A DNA stretch of 37,374 nt, taken from the NCBI GenBank assembly GCA_000434035.1, contig FR893511.1, forward strand, positions 1-37,374, read 5' to 3'. This stretch comes from Clostridium sp. CAG:452. Lineage in GTDB: Bacteria; Bacillota; Clostridia; TANB77; CAG-508. This document shows, piece by piece, positions 24,517-33,259 of this stretch. Both the position numbers and the translations under genes were made by a program. Position 1 is the stretch's first letter; each line of letters opens with the position of its first letter. The notes below the pieces were generated by a model. The model made no database searches, had not been told where the DNA came from, and saw nothing but the letters and a program-made list of their open reading frames with translations.

Positions 24517-25642
24517 AAAAATAGTTATACTTGCTCTTCATTTAGGAACTGGTGGAGCAGAAAAAGTCATTTCAAATTTAGCAAATTTATTGTCTGATAA
24601 TAATGATGTTGAAATTATTTCAACATATAAATTAAGAAATTCACCAGCTTTTTATATAAGCAATAAAGTCACAATAAATTATTTAACTACAAATTTAGAA
24701 CCAAATAAACAAGAAATAAAAAATGCACTTAAAAATTTTAATTTAATAAGATTAGTTTTTGAAGCTTTTAAAAGTTTTAAAATTTTAATATTAAGAAAAA
24801 AACTTATGGTTAATGCTATTAAAAATTTAGATTGTGATATTGTAATATCTACTAGAATTCTCCACAACAACTGGGTTAGTAAATATGCAAAAAGCAATAT
24901 TATAAAGATAGCTCAAGAACATAATCATCATAATAACAATGTAAAGTATATTAAAAAGCTGATAAGGTCTTTAAAGAATTTTGATTATTTTATGCCTGTT
25001 TCAAAAGAATTATGTGATTTTTATAGTAAAAAAATAAGTAAACCTAAAGTAATATATATTCCTAACTTTATAGATAATGTTTCTAGTAAGACATGTAATT
25101 TATCAAGTAAACGACTAATTTCCGTTGGAAGGCTAGATCCAATAAAAGGTTTTGATGATTTAATTGATCTTTTTAACTTATTTTATCAAAAACATCCCGA
25201 TTGGAACTTACATATTGTTGGAGATGGCCCAGAAAAAGAAATTTTACAAACTAAAATACATAAATTAGGCTTGTCAAAAAAGATAACTTTATGTGGAACT
25301 AAATACTCGGAAGAATTAGAGAATGAATATTTGAATTCATCTATCTATGTAATGACTTCGCATTCTGAATCTTTTGGGTTAGTATTAGTAGAAGCAGCAA
25401 ATTATGGATTGCCACTAATAGCTTTTGACAGTGCTCAAGGTGCTAATGAAATAATAGAAAATAATAAAAATGGTTTTTTAGTTAAAAATAGAAATGCCGA
25501 AGAAATGATTACTAAAATAGAAGAATTACTAAATGATTCTTCTAAAATGCAATATTTTTCAAAAAATTCTAAAAATACTGCATTAAAATTCTCGAAAGAG
25601 GCAATATCAAAGGAATGGAATAAATTTTTAAATAATATATAG
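24509..25642 (+). CDS. GT4-family glycosyltransferase
   Basis: GT-B fold glycosyltransferase (377 residues). The N-terminal LALHLGTGGAEKVISNLANLL is typical of the GT4 capsule enzymes. The C-terminal domain starts at RLISVGRLDPIKGFDDLID, with LHIVGDGPEKEILQ and the E-x7-E site HSESFGLVLVEAANYGLPLIAFD. It would extend the lipid-linked repeat unit in the cytoplasm; donor and linkage cannot be told. The ATG overlaps the previous stop by 8 bases. Confidence 0.9.
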   Translation: MNKKIVILALHLGTGGAEKVISNLANLLSDNNDVEIISTYKLRNSPAFYISNKVTINYLTTNLEPNKQEIKNALKNFNLIRLVFEAFKSFKILILRKKLMVNAIKNLDCDIVISTRILHNNWVSKYAKSNIIKIAQEHNHHNNNVKYIKKLIRSLKNFDYFMPVSKELCDFYSKKISKPKVIYIPNFIDNVSSKTCNLSSKRLISVGRLDPIKGFDDLIDLFNLFYQKHPDWNLHIVGDGPEKEILQTKIHKLGLSKKITLCGTKYSEELENEYLNSSIYVMTSHSESFGLVLVEAANYGLPLIAFDSAQGANEIIENNKNGFLVKNRNAEEMITKIEELLNDSSKMQYFSKNSKNTALKFSKEAISKEWNKFLNNI

Positions 25643-25652
25643 GAGAAACAAA

Positions 25653-26612
25653 TTGTATAAAATTAGTGTAATAATTCCTGTTTTTAATAGCAGCTTATAT
25701 TTAGACCACTGCTTATCTACTGTAGTTAATCAAACATTAAAGGATATTGAAATAATATTAATTGATGATGGTTCTACAGATGATTCTTTAAATGTTATTA
25801 AAAACTACGCAAAAAAATATAATAATATAAAATATACAAGTAAAGAAAATGAAGGACAAGCTATAGCTAGGAACATTGGAATTCAAATGTCCTCAGGTGA
25901 GTTTATAACTTTTATTGATAGTGATGACTATATTGAGCTTAACATGTTAGAAAAACTTTATAATATAGCAAAATCTGACAATTCTGACATTGTTCTATGC
26001 GACTATGTTGAAGAATATAGCAATAAAAATATAGAAAAAAAATCATTGTATATTGAAGCAGATAATATAAACAAAAGTTATATACTGTGCGTTGCAGGTC
26101 CTTGTTCAAAAATAATAAATTCAAATATCTTTAAGAAAAATGATATAAAATTTTTAGAAGGAAATATATATGAAGATTTAGCTGTTATTCCTGCACTTGC
26201 TTTATATTCAAATAAAATATCGTATTGCAATGAAATTTTATATCACTACGTAATCAGGCAAAATTCTACAATGAATCAAACTAAATATAGCAAAAAATTA
26301 GAATCAATTTTTAATGTAATGGATACTTTGTATAGTAGTTTTAAAGGAAAAGGGTATGACAATGAATTAGAATTTTTATATATAAATCATTTGTTATATG
26401 CTGGGTGTGGCAGATTTTTGAAATACAAAGGCACTAATAATATGATATTAAAAATAATTGATACTATGAATTCTAAATTCCCTAATTGGATGGAAAATAA
26501 ATATTTTCAAATGCAAAGCAAAATATATCAATTAACCTGTAAGATTTTTGTAAGTAATAATAAACTTTTAATTACTTTCTACAAACTGTTAAAAAGATTA
26601 AAAAATACATAG
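25653..26612 (+). CDS. GT2-family glycosyltransferase
   Basis: GT-A fold glycosyltransferase (319 residues). The N-terminus is ISVIIPVFNSSLYLDHCLSTV, followed by IDDGSTDDSL and the DXD-type metal site FIDSDDYIELNMLEKLY. The middle part (LEGNIYEDLAVIPALALYS) contains the ED-type base typical of the family. The start is TTG at 25653 behind AGGAGAAAC, 10 bases after the previous stop. Confidence 0.88.
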   Translation: MYKISVIIPVFNSSLYLDHCLSTVVNQTLKDIEIILIDDGSTDDSLNVIKNYAKKYNNIKYTSKENEGQAIARNIGIQMSSGEFITFIDSDDYIELNMLEKLYNIAKSDNSDIVLCDYVEEYSNKNIEKKSLYIEADNINKSYILCVAGPCSKIINSNIFKKNDIKFLEGNIYEDLAVIPALALYSNKISYCNEILYHYVIRQNSTMNQTKYSKKLESIFNVMDTLYSSFKGKGYDNELEFLYINHLLYAGCGRFLKYKGTNNMILKIIDTMNSKFPNWMENKYFQMQSKIYQLTCKIFVSNNKLLITFYKLLKRLKNT

Positions 26613-26622
26613 GAGATTTTCA

Positions 26623-28107
26623 ATGAGAACTAAACGTGCAATAATTAATTTTATAACAGATGCGCTACCTCAAGTTATAATTTTGTTACTTGGAATAGTA
26701 AAGATTAAACTTTTTATAAATATCTTAGGTGAAGCAAAACTTGGTTTATACCAATTATATAACCAAATCGTTTCATACTTAGTATTGGTTGAAGGTGGTA
26801 TTGGTAGTGCTTTGTTATATCAATTATACAAACCAGTAAAAGAAAAGAATAATAACCAGATAAATTCCATAATGTCCGCAGCTAGACCCATTTTTAATGC
26901 AATTGGAGCTATAATATTATTTATTGGATTAGTACTTTCGTTTTTTGTAACATTTTTTGTAAAAGATTCTGGAGGACTTTCAAGTACATATATTCAAATT
27001 ACTTTTATACTTTACTTAATAAGTCAAGCTATATACTACTTTAGTATACCTCAAAGAAGTCTTTTTGATGCAGAGCAAAAAAAATATATTCCAAACTTAA
27101 TATTTCAAATAGTAGCAGTAGTTAAAGCAATTCTTGAAATTGTTATAATTTGTTTACACTTAGATTTAATAGAACTATTAATAAGTCTAATTATTTGTAG
27201 TTTAGTTGCAAATCTTTTGATTATAATATTATGCAAAAAGCAACATCCTGACTTGAACATGAAAGCCAAAGGCGATTTTAGCATGTTGAAGAATGTCAAA
27301 CATTTATTTGTCAACACGTTAGGAACAGTACTCACGAACAACATAGATATAATAATAATATCTAAATTTATAGGACTAAGCCATGTAGTAGTTTATTCTA
27401 CATATAATTATTTTGTTGAAGCATTAAAACAATTTATAGATAAAATTTCTGGTGCAACATTGTCTGGAATTGGTGATCTTCTCTTAGAAGATAAAGAGCA
27501 TTCTATAAAAATATTTAATGAATTTAATGGATTAATGTTCTTTTTAGCAACAGTTATTTGTATACCTTTCTATTTTGTAATAAATCAGTTTATTAATTTA
27601 TGGTACCAAAATAAAGTTGAAACTTCTGCAATGTTTGCGATATTATTTACAATAATTCTATTCTATCAAATAATAAGAACACCCTTGAAGGTATTCACTT
27701 TATCTTCTGGAAAGTTTAAAGAAATAAAATTATTTGTAATATTAGAAATAATAATTAATTTATCGTTATCTTTAATATTAGTAAAGCCTTTAGGAATTTC
27801 TGGTGTACTAATAGGTACTGTAATTTCACTTTTAATAGCAGATTTTATGACAAAACCTTTTGTTATTTTTAATAAGATATTAGAAAGCAAACCATATAAA
27901 TATTATTTATTTTGCTTTATAAATTTTGCTTTTGCAATAACAGAAATACTATGGATACATTCAGCTTTTAAAACAGTATATTCAAGTGTTATAGAATGTT
28001 TAATTTATGGATGCATAATTGGATTATTGAACTTAGTTATTTCATTTGTATTTTTCTATTTAACAAAGCAATTGACTTTTTTAAAAAGATTAAGAAAAGA
28101 GGATTAA
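26623..28107 (+). CDS. Wzx-type polysaccharide flippase
   Basis: A 494-residue MATE/MOP-superfamily flippase with about 12-14 hydrophobic helices. Beginning FITDALPQVIILLLGIVKIKLFINILGEAKLGLYQLYNQI, it matches the polysaccharide-biosynthesis (Wzx/RfbX) group; the first helix is followed by the GLYQL segment common there. It should flip undecaprenyl-linked repeat units to the outer face for the Wzy-like protein. AGGAGA lies 7 bases before the ATG. Confidence 0.88.
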   Translation: MRTKRAIINFITDALPQVIILLLGIVKIKLFINILGEAKLGLYQLYNQIVSYLVLVEGGIGSALLYQLYKPVKEKNNNQINSIMSAARPIFNAIGAIILFIGLVLSFFVTFFVKDSGGLSSTYIQITFILYLISQAIYYFSIPQRSLFDAEQKKYIPNLIFQIVAVVKAILEIVIICLHLDLIELLISLIICSLVANLLIIILCKKQHPDLNMKAKGDFSMLKNVKHLFVNTLGTVLTNNIDIIIISKFIGLSHVVVYSTYNYFVEALKQFIDKISGATLSGIGDLLLEDKEHSIKIFNEFNGLMFFLATVICIPFYFVINQFINLWYQNKVETSAMFAILFTIILFYQIIRTPLKVFTLSSGKFKEIKLFVILEIIINLSLSLILVKPLGISGVLIGTVISLLIADFMTKPFVIFNKILESKPYKYYLFCFINFAFAITEILWIHSAFKTVYSSVIECLIYGCIIGLLNLVISFVFFYLTKQLTFLKRLRKED

Positions 28108-28108
28108 G

Positions 28109-29293
28109 ATGAAAAAGATAACCGTTTTAACACCAACATATAACGATTCTAAAAGCATAACAGAGACATTAACTTCTCTAAGTAGTCAAACATATACAAA
28201 TTGGGAGTCCATTATTATAGATGATGGTTCTACTGATAATACTAAAAGCATAATTGAAAATTTTAAAAAAGAAAATAATCTTGAAAATAAAATAAAATAC
28301 ATATATCAAGAAAATAAAGATCAGTTAAATGCAATTTTAAATGGATTAAATTATATTACCGGTGACTATATTTTTGTGTTGCATTCTGATGATCTGTTGC
28401 CTTCTACTGACTTTTTTGAAAAGATTATTCCTCTAATTGAATCGTCAAATTATGATGCCATAATTGGCGATTTGCAAATAATAAATGATTCTTCTAGAGT
28501 AGTCAATTGTTGGAAAGCGCTGAAGTATAGAAATTCGAAATGTGTTCCTGCAATATTATTATTAAATGGCGGCGCTAACATATATGGCGATGTAGCTTTA
28601 TGGAAAAAAGAAATTTATATAAACCATGTCAAAAATAATTATTTGTCTTGGAATACTCCTTTTTGGATTGATTTGCAAGATAATCCTAAAATATTAAATG
28701 TTAAAACTGTTAAAATTCCTATTTTAAAATATAGAATTCATGAATCAAATTATATAAATAATAATATTGGTAAATTTAATGTTTTAAATGGAGAATTAAG
28801 AACACTAAGTATTTTATTAAACTATTATACAATTCCTCTATATCATTTCCAAAAACTTATTTGGAGCTTAACTAGAGTAAAAGGTATTAGAAAGCTACAT
28901 TTAGGAAATTATTTTATTCCTTTTTACTTAAATAAACCAACAAAAAATAGATATAAAATAATAGAAAATAAAGTCAAATCATTTTATGGAGCTGATTATT
29001 CAGAAAATATATTCTTGAAATCAATTGTATCTTTTTATAAAAATCCTTCTAACAGGACAATAAATTTAAGTAATTTAAAAAATGAAGAAATATATTTAGG
29101 AAAAGATATTCGAGCTTTTACTAATAAATTATTTAATAATCAATTATCTTCTTGTTATTATGATTTATTTAAAGAAATGCAGAAAGGATTTAATTGTATA
29201 GAAGTAGATAATGACGATGAAAAAGTTTTAGCAATTAATTTGGCGAAATTTCTGTGCATATATCCATATGTAAAAATAACTGTAAAAAAATAG
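28109..29293 (+). CDS. GT2-family glycosyltransferase
   Basis: GT-A glycosyltransferase (394 residues) with ITVLTPTYNDSKSITETLTSL, IDDGSTDNTKS and the metal site FVLHSDDLLPSTDFF. After the catalytic domain (to about 235) comes an extra C-terminal part of about 150 residues that I do not recognise, ending near VDNDDEKVLAINLAKFLCIYP. The ATG begins 1 base after the wzx stop, so translation is probably coupled. Confidence 0.85.
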   Translation: MKKITVLTPTYNDSKSITETLTSLSSQTYTNWESIIIDDGSTDNTKSIIENFKKENNLENKIKYIYQENKDQLNAILNGLNYITGDYIFVLHSDDLLPSTDFFEKIIPLIESSNYDAIIGDLQIINDSSRVVNCWKALKYRNSKCVPAILLLNGGANIYGDVALWKKEIYINHVKNNYLSWNTPFWIDLQDNPKILNVKTVKIPILKYRIHESNYINNNIGKFNVLNGELRTLSILLNYYTIPLYHFQKLIWSLTRVKGIRKLHLGNYFIPFYLNKPTKNRYKIIENKVKSFYGADYSENIFLKSIVSFYKNPSNRTINLSNLKNEEIYLGKDIRAFTNKLFNNQLSSCYYDLFKEMQKGFNCIEVDNDDEKVLAINLAKFLCIYPYVKITVKK

Positions 29294-29304
29294 GAGGTTA
29301 TATT

Positions 29305-30027
29305 TTGGCTATACCTAAAATTATTCACTATGTTTGGATGGGTGGGAAAGAAAAACCGCCCAAAATAAAAAAATGTATAAAAACATGGAAGAAACATTTA
29401 CAGGATTACGAATTTATTGAATGGAATGAAAAAAACTTTGATATAAATAGTAATTCTTTTGTAAAAAAAATGTATGAAAATAAAAAATGGGCTTTTGTTA
29501 GTGATTACGTAAGGGCATATGCTATATACAACTATGGTGGAATTTACCTTGACACAGATGTGTTTGTAATAGATAAACTAGACTCTTTATTAAATTCAAG
29601 AGCATTTGTTGGTTTTGAGGCTCCCGAATATCCTTTTACAGCTGTATTTGGAGCAGAAAAGGAACACCCTCTAATTAAAGATATGCTAGATTATTACACT
29701 AATTTAGAATTAGAAGGTAATTTTAAAGACAATAATACAATATCTGTTTCTAATTTACTAATTGAAAAATATGGGTGTAAAACTGGTAATATAGAGCAGG
29801 AATTGCCCGAAGGAATAAAAGTATATAAAGACGATGTTCTTTGTAATCCCTCTCGTAATTCTTTAACTGTACATGTTTTTTTAGGTAGTTGGTTAAATAA
29901 TAATACTTTTAAAAATAGAATGAGGGAATTTTTAAGAATGAAATTAAATAATAAATTCTCTATAAAATTGTATTGCAACTATGTAAATTTAAAAAACGAA
30001 TTAAAAAGATTTAGGAGTAAAAAATGA
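29305..30027 (+). CDS. GT32-type (DXD) glycosyltransferase
   Basis: A 240-residue glycosyltransferase with the DXD sugar-binding region (OCH1/capsular GT32 type). It begins IPKIIHYVWMGGKEKPPKIKKC, then WAFVSDYVRAYAIYNYGGIYLDTDVFV, the DXD being Asp-Thr-Asp. GSWLNN near the C-terminus is also typical. I chose TTG at 29305, 7 bases after AGGAGG; the frame is open further up into the previous gene. Its last codon overlaps the next ATG (ATGA). Confidence 0.9.
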   Translation: MAIPKIIHYVWMGGKEKPPKIKKCIKTWKKHLQDYEFIEWNEKNFDINSNSFVKKMYENKKWAFVSDYVRAYAIYNYGGIYLDTDVFVIDKLDSLLNSRAFVGFEAPEYPFTAVFGAEKEHPLIKDMLDYYTNLELEGNFKDNNTISVSNLLIEKYGCKTGNIEQELPEGIKVYKDDVLCNPSRNSLTVHVFLGSWLNNNTFKNRMREFLRMKLNNKFSIKLYCNYVNLKNELKRFRSKK

Positions 30028-30740
30028 AAGAATATTTCAACAAATTATATAAAGGCTCAAAAAATGATTTTTATGACCTTGTAAAGAAAAATTTAATTTC
30101 AAATAAAAGGATGTTTGTTGTAACAGCTAATCCAGAAACGTTAATGACAGCGGAAAACAATTGTGATTTTAAAAAAGCTTTGTTAGACGATAAAACAACA
30201 ATTATTGCTGATGGAATTGGAATAGTTAAGGGTGCAAAAATGTTAGGCTATACATTACCTGGCACTATTCCAGGTGTTGATGTATGCTCCGAACTATTTA
30301 AATATTGTAATGAGCTTAATAAAAGTATATTCCTATTTGGTGCAAAAAAAGAGATTGTAAAAAAATTGGTGGATACAATAAAACAAAAGTATCCTAATGC
30401 AATTATCGCTGGGTATGAAAATGGGTATAAAAAAGATAGACAAGCTGTATTTACAAGGATTAAAACGTTAGAACCAGATGTTATCTTAGTTGCATTAGGC
30501 ATTCCTGAACAAGAGCTATTAATATATAATAATATAAACGATTTTGATAAAGGTATTTTTATTGGAGTAGGAGGAAGTTTTGACGTTCTGAGTGGTGTCA
30601 AAAAAAGAGCTCCAAAAATATTTATAAAATTACATTTGGAATGGCTATATAGAATTATTAGAGAACCCAAAAGGTTTAAAAGGTTTTTTAATAGCAATGT
30701 AAAATATATTTTTAAAATTCGCAAAGCAAGAATAAACTAA
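30024..30740 (+). CDS. WecG/TagA/CpsF-family glycosyltransferase (GT26)
   Basis: GT26 enzyme (238 residues). Conserved parts are FVVTANPETLMTAENN, IIADGIGIVKGAKMLG, PGVDVCSEL, LFGAKKEIV, VALGIPEQELLI, GVGGSFDVLSGVKKRAPKIF and LEWLYRIIREPKRFKRF. In wall teichoic acid and enterobacterial common antigen, this enzyme adds ManNAc (or ManNAcA) to GlcNAc-PP-undecaprenol, the second step after TagO/WecA. WecB next door would supply UDP-ManNAc, so a TagA-like role is likely. ATGA overlap with the previous gene. Confidence 0.92.
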   Translation: MKEYFNKLYKGSKNDFYDLVKKNLISNKRMFVVTANPETLMTAENNCDFKKALLDDKTTIIADGIGIVKGAKMLGYTLPGTIPGVDVCSELFKYCNELNKSIFLFGAKKEIVKKLVDTIKQKYPNAIIAGYENGYKKDRQAVFTRIKTLEPDVILVALGIPEQELLIYNNINDFDKGIFIGVGGSFDVLSGVKKRAPKIFIKLHLEWLYRIIREPKRFKRFFNSNVKYIFKIRKARIN

Positions 30741-30755
30741 TTCAAGGAGGCAAAT

Positions 30756-31865
30756 ATGATTAAAGTAATGACAGTTTTCGGTACAAGACCAGAAGCCATA
30801 AAAATGGCTCCTCTTGTTAAAGAATTAAAATCAAGAAAAGAAATTGAATGCATTGTTTGTGTAACAGCACAACATAGACAAATGCTTGATCAAGTATTAG
30901 AAGTATTTGATATTAAACCAGATTATGATTTAAACATTATGCAGTCTGGTCAAACGTTAAGTGATATAACCAGTAGAGCTTTAAAAGGCTTAGAAGAAGT
31001 TATGAACAAGGAAAAACCCGATATTGTTTTAGTGCATGGAGATACAACAACAACATTTGCTGGTGCTTTAGCTGCATATTATACCCAAACAGATATTGGT
31101 CATGTTGAAGCAGGTCTTAGAACTTGGAATAAATATTCTCCATACCCAGAAGAAATGAATAGACAAATGGTTGGGGTTTTAGCAGATATGCATTTTGCGC
31201 CAACGGAAAACAGTAAAAACAGTCTATTAAAAGAAGGTAAGAAAGAAGAAAATATATTCGTTACGGGTAATACAGCAATTGATGCTCTTGCAACTACCGT
31301 AAAAAAAGACTATAATAATGAGATTTTTGATTGGTTAGGTAATGATAAATTAATACTTCTTACAGCCCATAGGAGAGAAAATTTAGGTGAACCTATGAGA
31401 CATATGTTCAAAGCTATTAGAAGAATTGTAGATGAATTTGACGATGTTAAAGTAGTATATCCTGTTCACTTAAATCCAAAAGTAAGAGAAGTTGCAAATG
31501 AAATTTTCGGTGATGACGATAAAGTAAAATTAATTGAACCGTTAGAAGTAATAGATTTCCACAATTTCATCGCTAAATCTCATATTATTTTAACAGATAG
31601 TGGCGGAATTCAAGAAGAAGCTCCGTCTCTTGGAAAACCAGTATTAGTTTTAAGAGATACAACAGAAAGACCTGAAGGCATTTCAGCCGGTACATTAAAA
31701 CTTGTTGGTACAGATGAAGAAACAATTTACAACGAAACTAAAAAATTATTAACAAATAACGAAGAATATAGCAAAATGAGCAAAGCTTCTAATCCTTATG
31801 GAGATGGACATGCAAGTGAGCGAATAGTAGATGCAATAATAAATAAATATAATAAAAAAGGATGA
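30756..31865 (+). CDS. wecB: UDP-N-acetylglucosamine 2-epimerase
   Basis: Non-hydrolysing epimerase (369 residues, usual size) converting UDP-GlcNAc to UDP-ManNAc in the cytoplasm. Motifs seen are VFGTRPEAIKMAPLVKEL, VTAQHRQMLDQVL, VHGDTTTTFAGALAAYY, GHVEAGLRTWNKYSPYPEEMNR, TAHRRENLGEP and ILTDSGGIQEEAPSLGKPVLVLRD. It would feed the TagA/WecG-like enzyme. AAGGAGG stands 5 bases before the ATG. Its TGA overlaps an in-frame upstream start of the next gene. Confidence 0.97.
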   Translation: MIKVMTVFGTRPEAIKMAPLVKELKSRKEIECIVCVTAQHRQMLDQVLEVFDIKPDYDLNIMQSGQTLSDITSRALKGLEEVMNKEKPDIVLVHGDTTTTFAGALAAYYTQTDIGHVEAGLRTWNKYSPYPEEMNRQMVGVLADMHFAPTENSKNSLLKEGKKEENIFVTGNTAIDALATTVKKDYNNEIFDWLGNDKLILLTAHRRENLGEPMRHMFKAIRRIVDEFDDVKVVYPVHLNPKVREVANEIFGDDDKVKLIEPLEVIDFHNFIAKSHIILTDSGGIQEEAPSLGKPVLVLRDTTERPEGISAGTLKLVGTDEETIYNETKKLLTNNEEYSKMSKASNPYGDGHASERIVDAIINKYNKKG

Positions 31866-31873
31866 GTTATATT

Positions 31874-32809
31874 ATGAAAAAATTATCTATAGTTATACCA
31901 ATGTATTATGAAGAAGAAGTAGCTGAAGAATGCTATAACAGAATAACTAAAGTCTGTAATTCTATTCAGAACTACGAATATGAAATAATATTTGTTAATG
32001 ATGGTAGTCAAGATAAGACTTTAAGCATACTAGAAACCATAGCAAAAAAAGATAAAAATGTTAAAATAATTTCTTTTTCTAGAAATTTTGGTCATCAATG
32101 TGCAGTAACTGCTGGTTTAAAATATGTTACTGGTGATGCAATAGTTATAATAGATGCAGATTTGCAAGACCCTCCAGAATTGATTCCCGAAATGCTTAAA
32201 CTTTGGGAACAAGGTAATGAAGTAATTTATGGAAAAAGAAAAAAACGTGATGGTGAATCTAAATTTAAACTTCTTACAGCAAGCATGTTTTACAAAACTT
32301 TAAATGCACTATCTGATGTAGATATTCCAAAAGATACTGGAGATTTTAGATTAGTAGATAGAAAAGTTGTTGATGTTATTAATTCTTTGCCAGAACACAA
32401 TAAATTTTTAAGAGGTTTATTTAGTTGGGTTGGCTATAAACAATATGCTTATGAGTATGAGCGCAAAGAACGTTTTGCAGGTAAAACAAAATATCCATTA
32501 AAGAAAATGCTTAAACTTGCCGCAGATGGTATTATAGGTTTTTCTACTAAGCCATTAAAAATACTAGGTGGATTTGGCATACTATCTATATTTATCTCAT
32601 TTATAATTTTGATTTATGCTCTTTTATCTTTTATATTTGATTGGAATAATATAACTCCAGGTTGGACTTCTATTATGGTTGCTATAACATTTTTTGCCGG
32701 AGTTCAATTGTTATCTCTTTGGATGATGTCTGAATATATTGGTAGAATTTATGATGAAAGCAAAGAACGTCCACAATATATAATCGATAAAACAATAAAT
32801 ATAGAATAA
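31874..32809 (+). CDS. GtrB/DPMS-type polyprenyl-phosphate glycosyltransferase
   Basis: GT2 enzyme (311 residues) that transfers a sugar to undecaprenyl phosphate, as GtrB and dolichol-phosphate mannose synthases do. It has IVIPMYYEEEVAEECYNRI, VNDGSQDKT, the metal site IDADLQDPPELIPEM, the GKRKKRDGESKFKL loop and two C-terminal helices (about 225-250 and 262-285). I prefer the ATG at 31874, which has GGATGAG 7 bases upstream, over 31862. With GtrA and the membrane transferase downstream it makes a three-part module that decorates a polymer outside the membrane. Confidence 0.92.
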   Translation: MKKLSIVIPMYYEEEVAEECYNRITKVCNSIQNYEYEIIFVNDGSQDKTLSILETIAKKDKNVKIISFSRNFGHQCAVTAGLKYVTGDAIVIIDADLQDPPELIPEMLKLWEQGNEVIYGKRKKRDGESKFKLLTASMFYKTLNALSDVDIPKDTGDFRLVDRKVVDVINSLPEHNKFLRGLFSWVGYKQYAYEYERKERFAGKTKYPLKKMLKLAADGIIGFSTKPLKILGGFGILSIFISFIILIYALLSFIFDWNNITPGWTSIMVAITFFAGVQLLSLWMMSEYIGRIYDESKERPQYIIDKTINIE

Positions 32810-32818
32810 GGTGAAAAG

Positions 32819-33259
32819 ATGATAAAAAGAATTAAAGAATTATATATAAAATATAAAGAAATAATTAATTATTTAATTTTTGGAGTATTAACAACTCTTG
32901 TTAATTTAATAACAAAATATATTTTATTATTTACAATACTTGATCCAACTAATGGATTTCAGTTGCAAATTGCTATAATAATTTCATGGGTAGTAGCAGT
33001 AATCTTTGCTTATTTTACAAACAGAAAATTTGTATTTGAGAGCAAAAATCAAAATAAGTTAAAAGAATTTATAAGTTTTGTAGTAGCAAGAATTGCAACA
33101 TTATTATTGGAAATGTTTATAATGTGGTTCTTCGTAACATTATTAAAACTAGATTCAGATTTATATGTAGTAATATTTACATTGGTTGCTCAAGTAGCTG
33201 TTATAATAGGAAACTATATATTTAGTAAATTATTTGTATTTAGAAAGGATAGAAAATGA
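32819..33259 (+). CDS. GtrA-family flippase-like membrane protein
   Basis: A 146-residue, four-helix GtrA protein, thought to flip undecaprenyl-phosphate-sugar made by GtrB. The family sequence YLIFGVLTTLVNLITKYILLF starts the first helix, with AVIFAYFTNRKFVF and the end GNYIFSKLFVFRK both typical. AAGGTGAAAAG precedes the ATG at 32819. Its stop overlaps the next ATG (ATGA). Confidence 0.92.
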   Translation: MIKRIKELYIKYKEIINYLIFGVLTTLVNLITKYILLFTILDPTNGFQLQIAIIISWVVAVIFAYFTNRKFVFESKNQNKLKEFISFVVARIATLLLEMFIMWFFVTLLKLDSDLYVVIFTLVAQVAVIIGNYIFSKLFVFRKDRK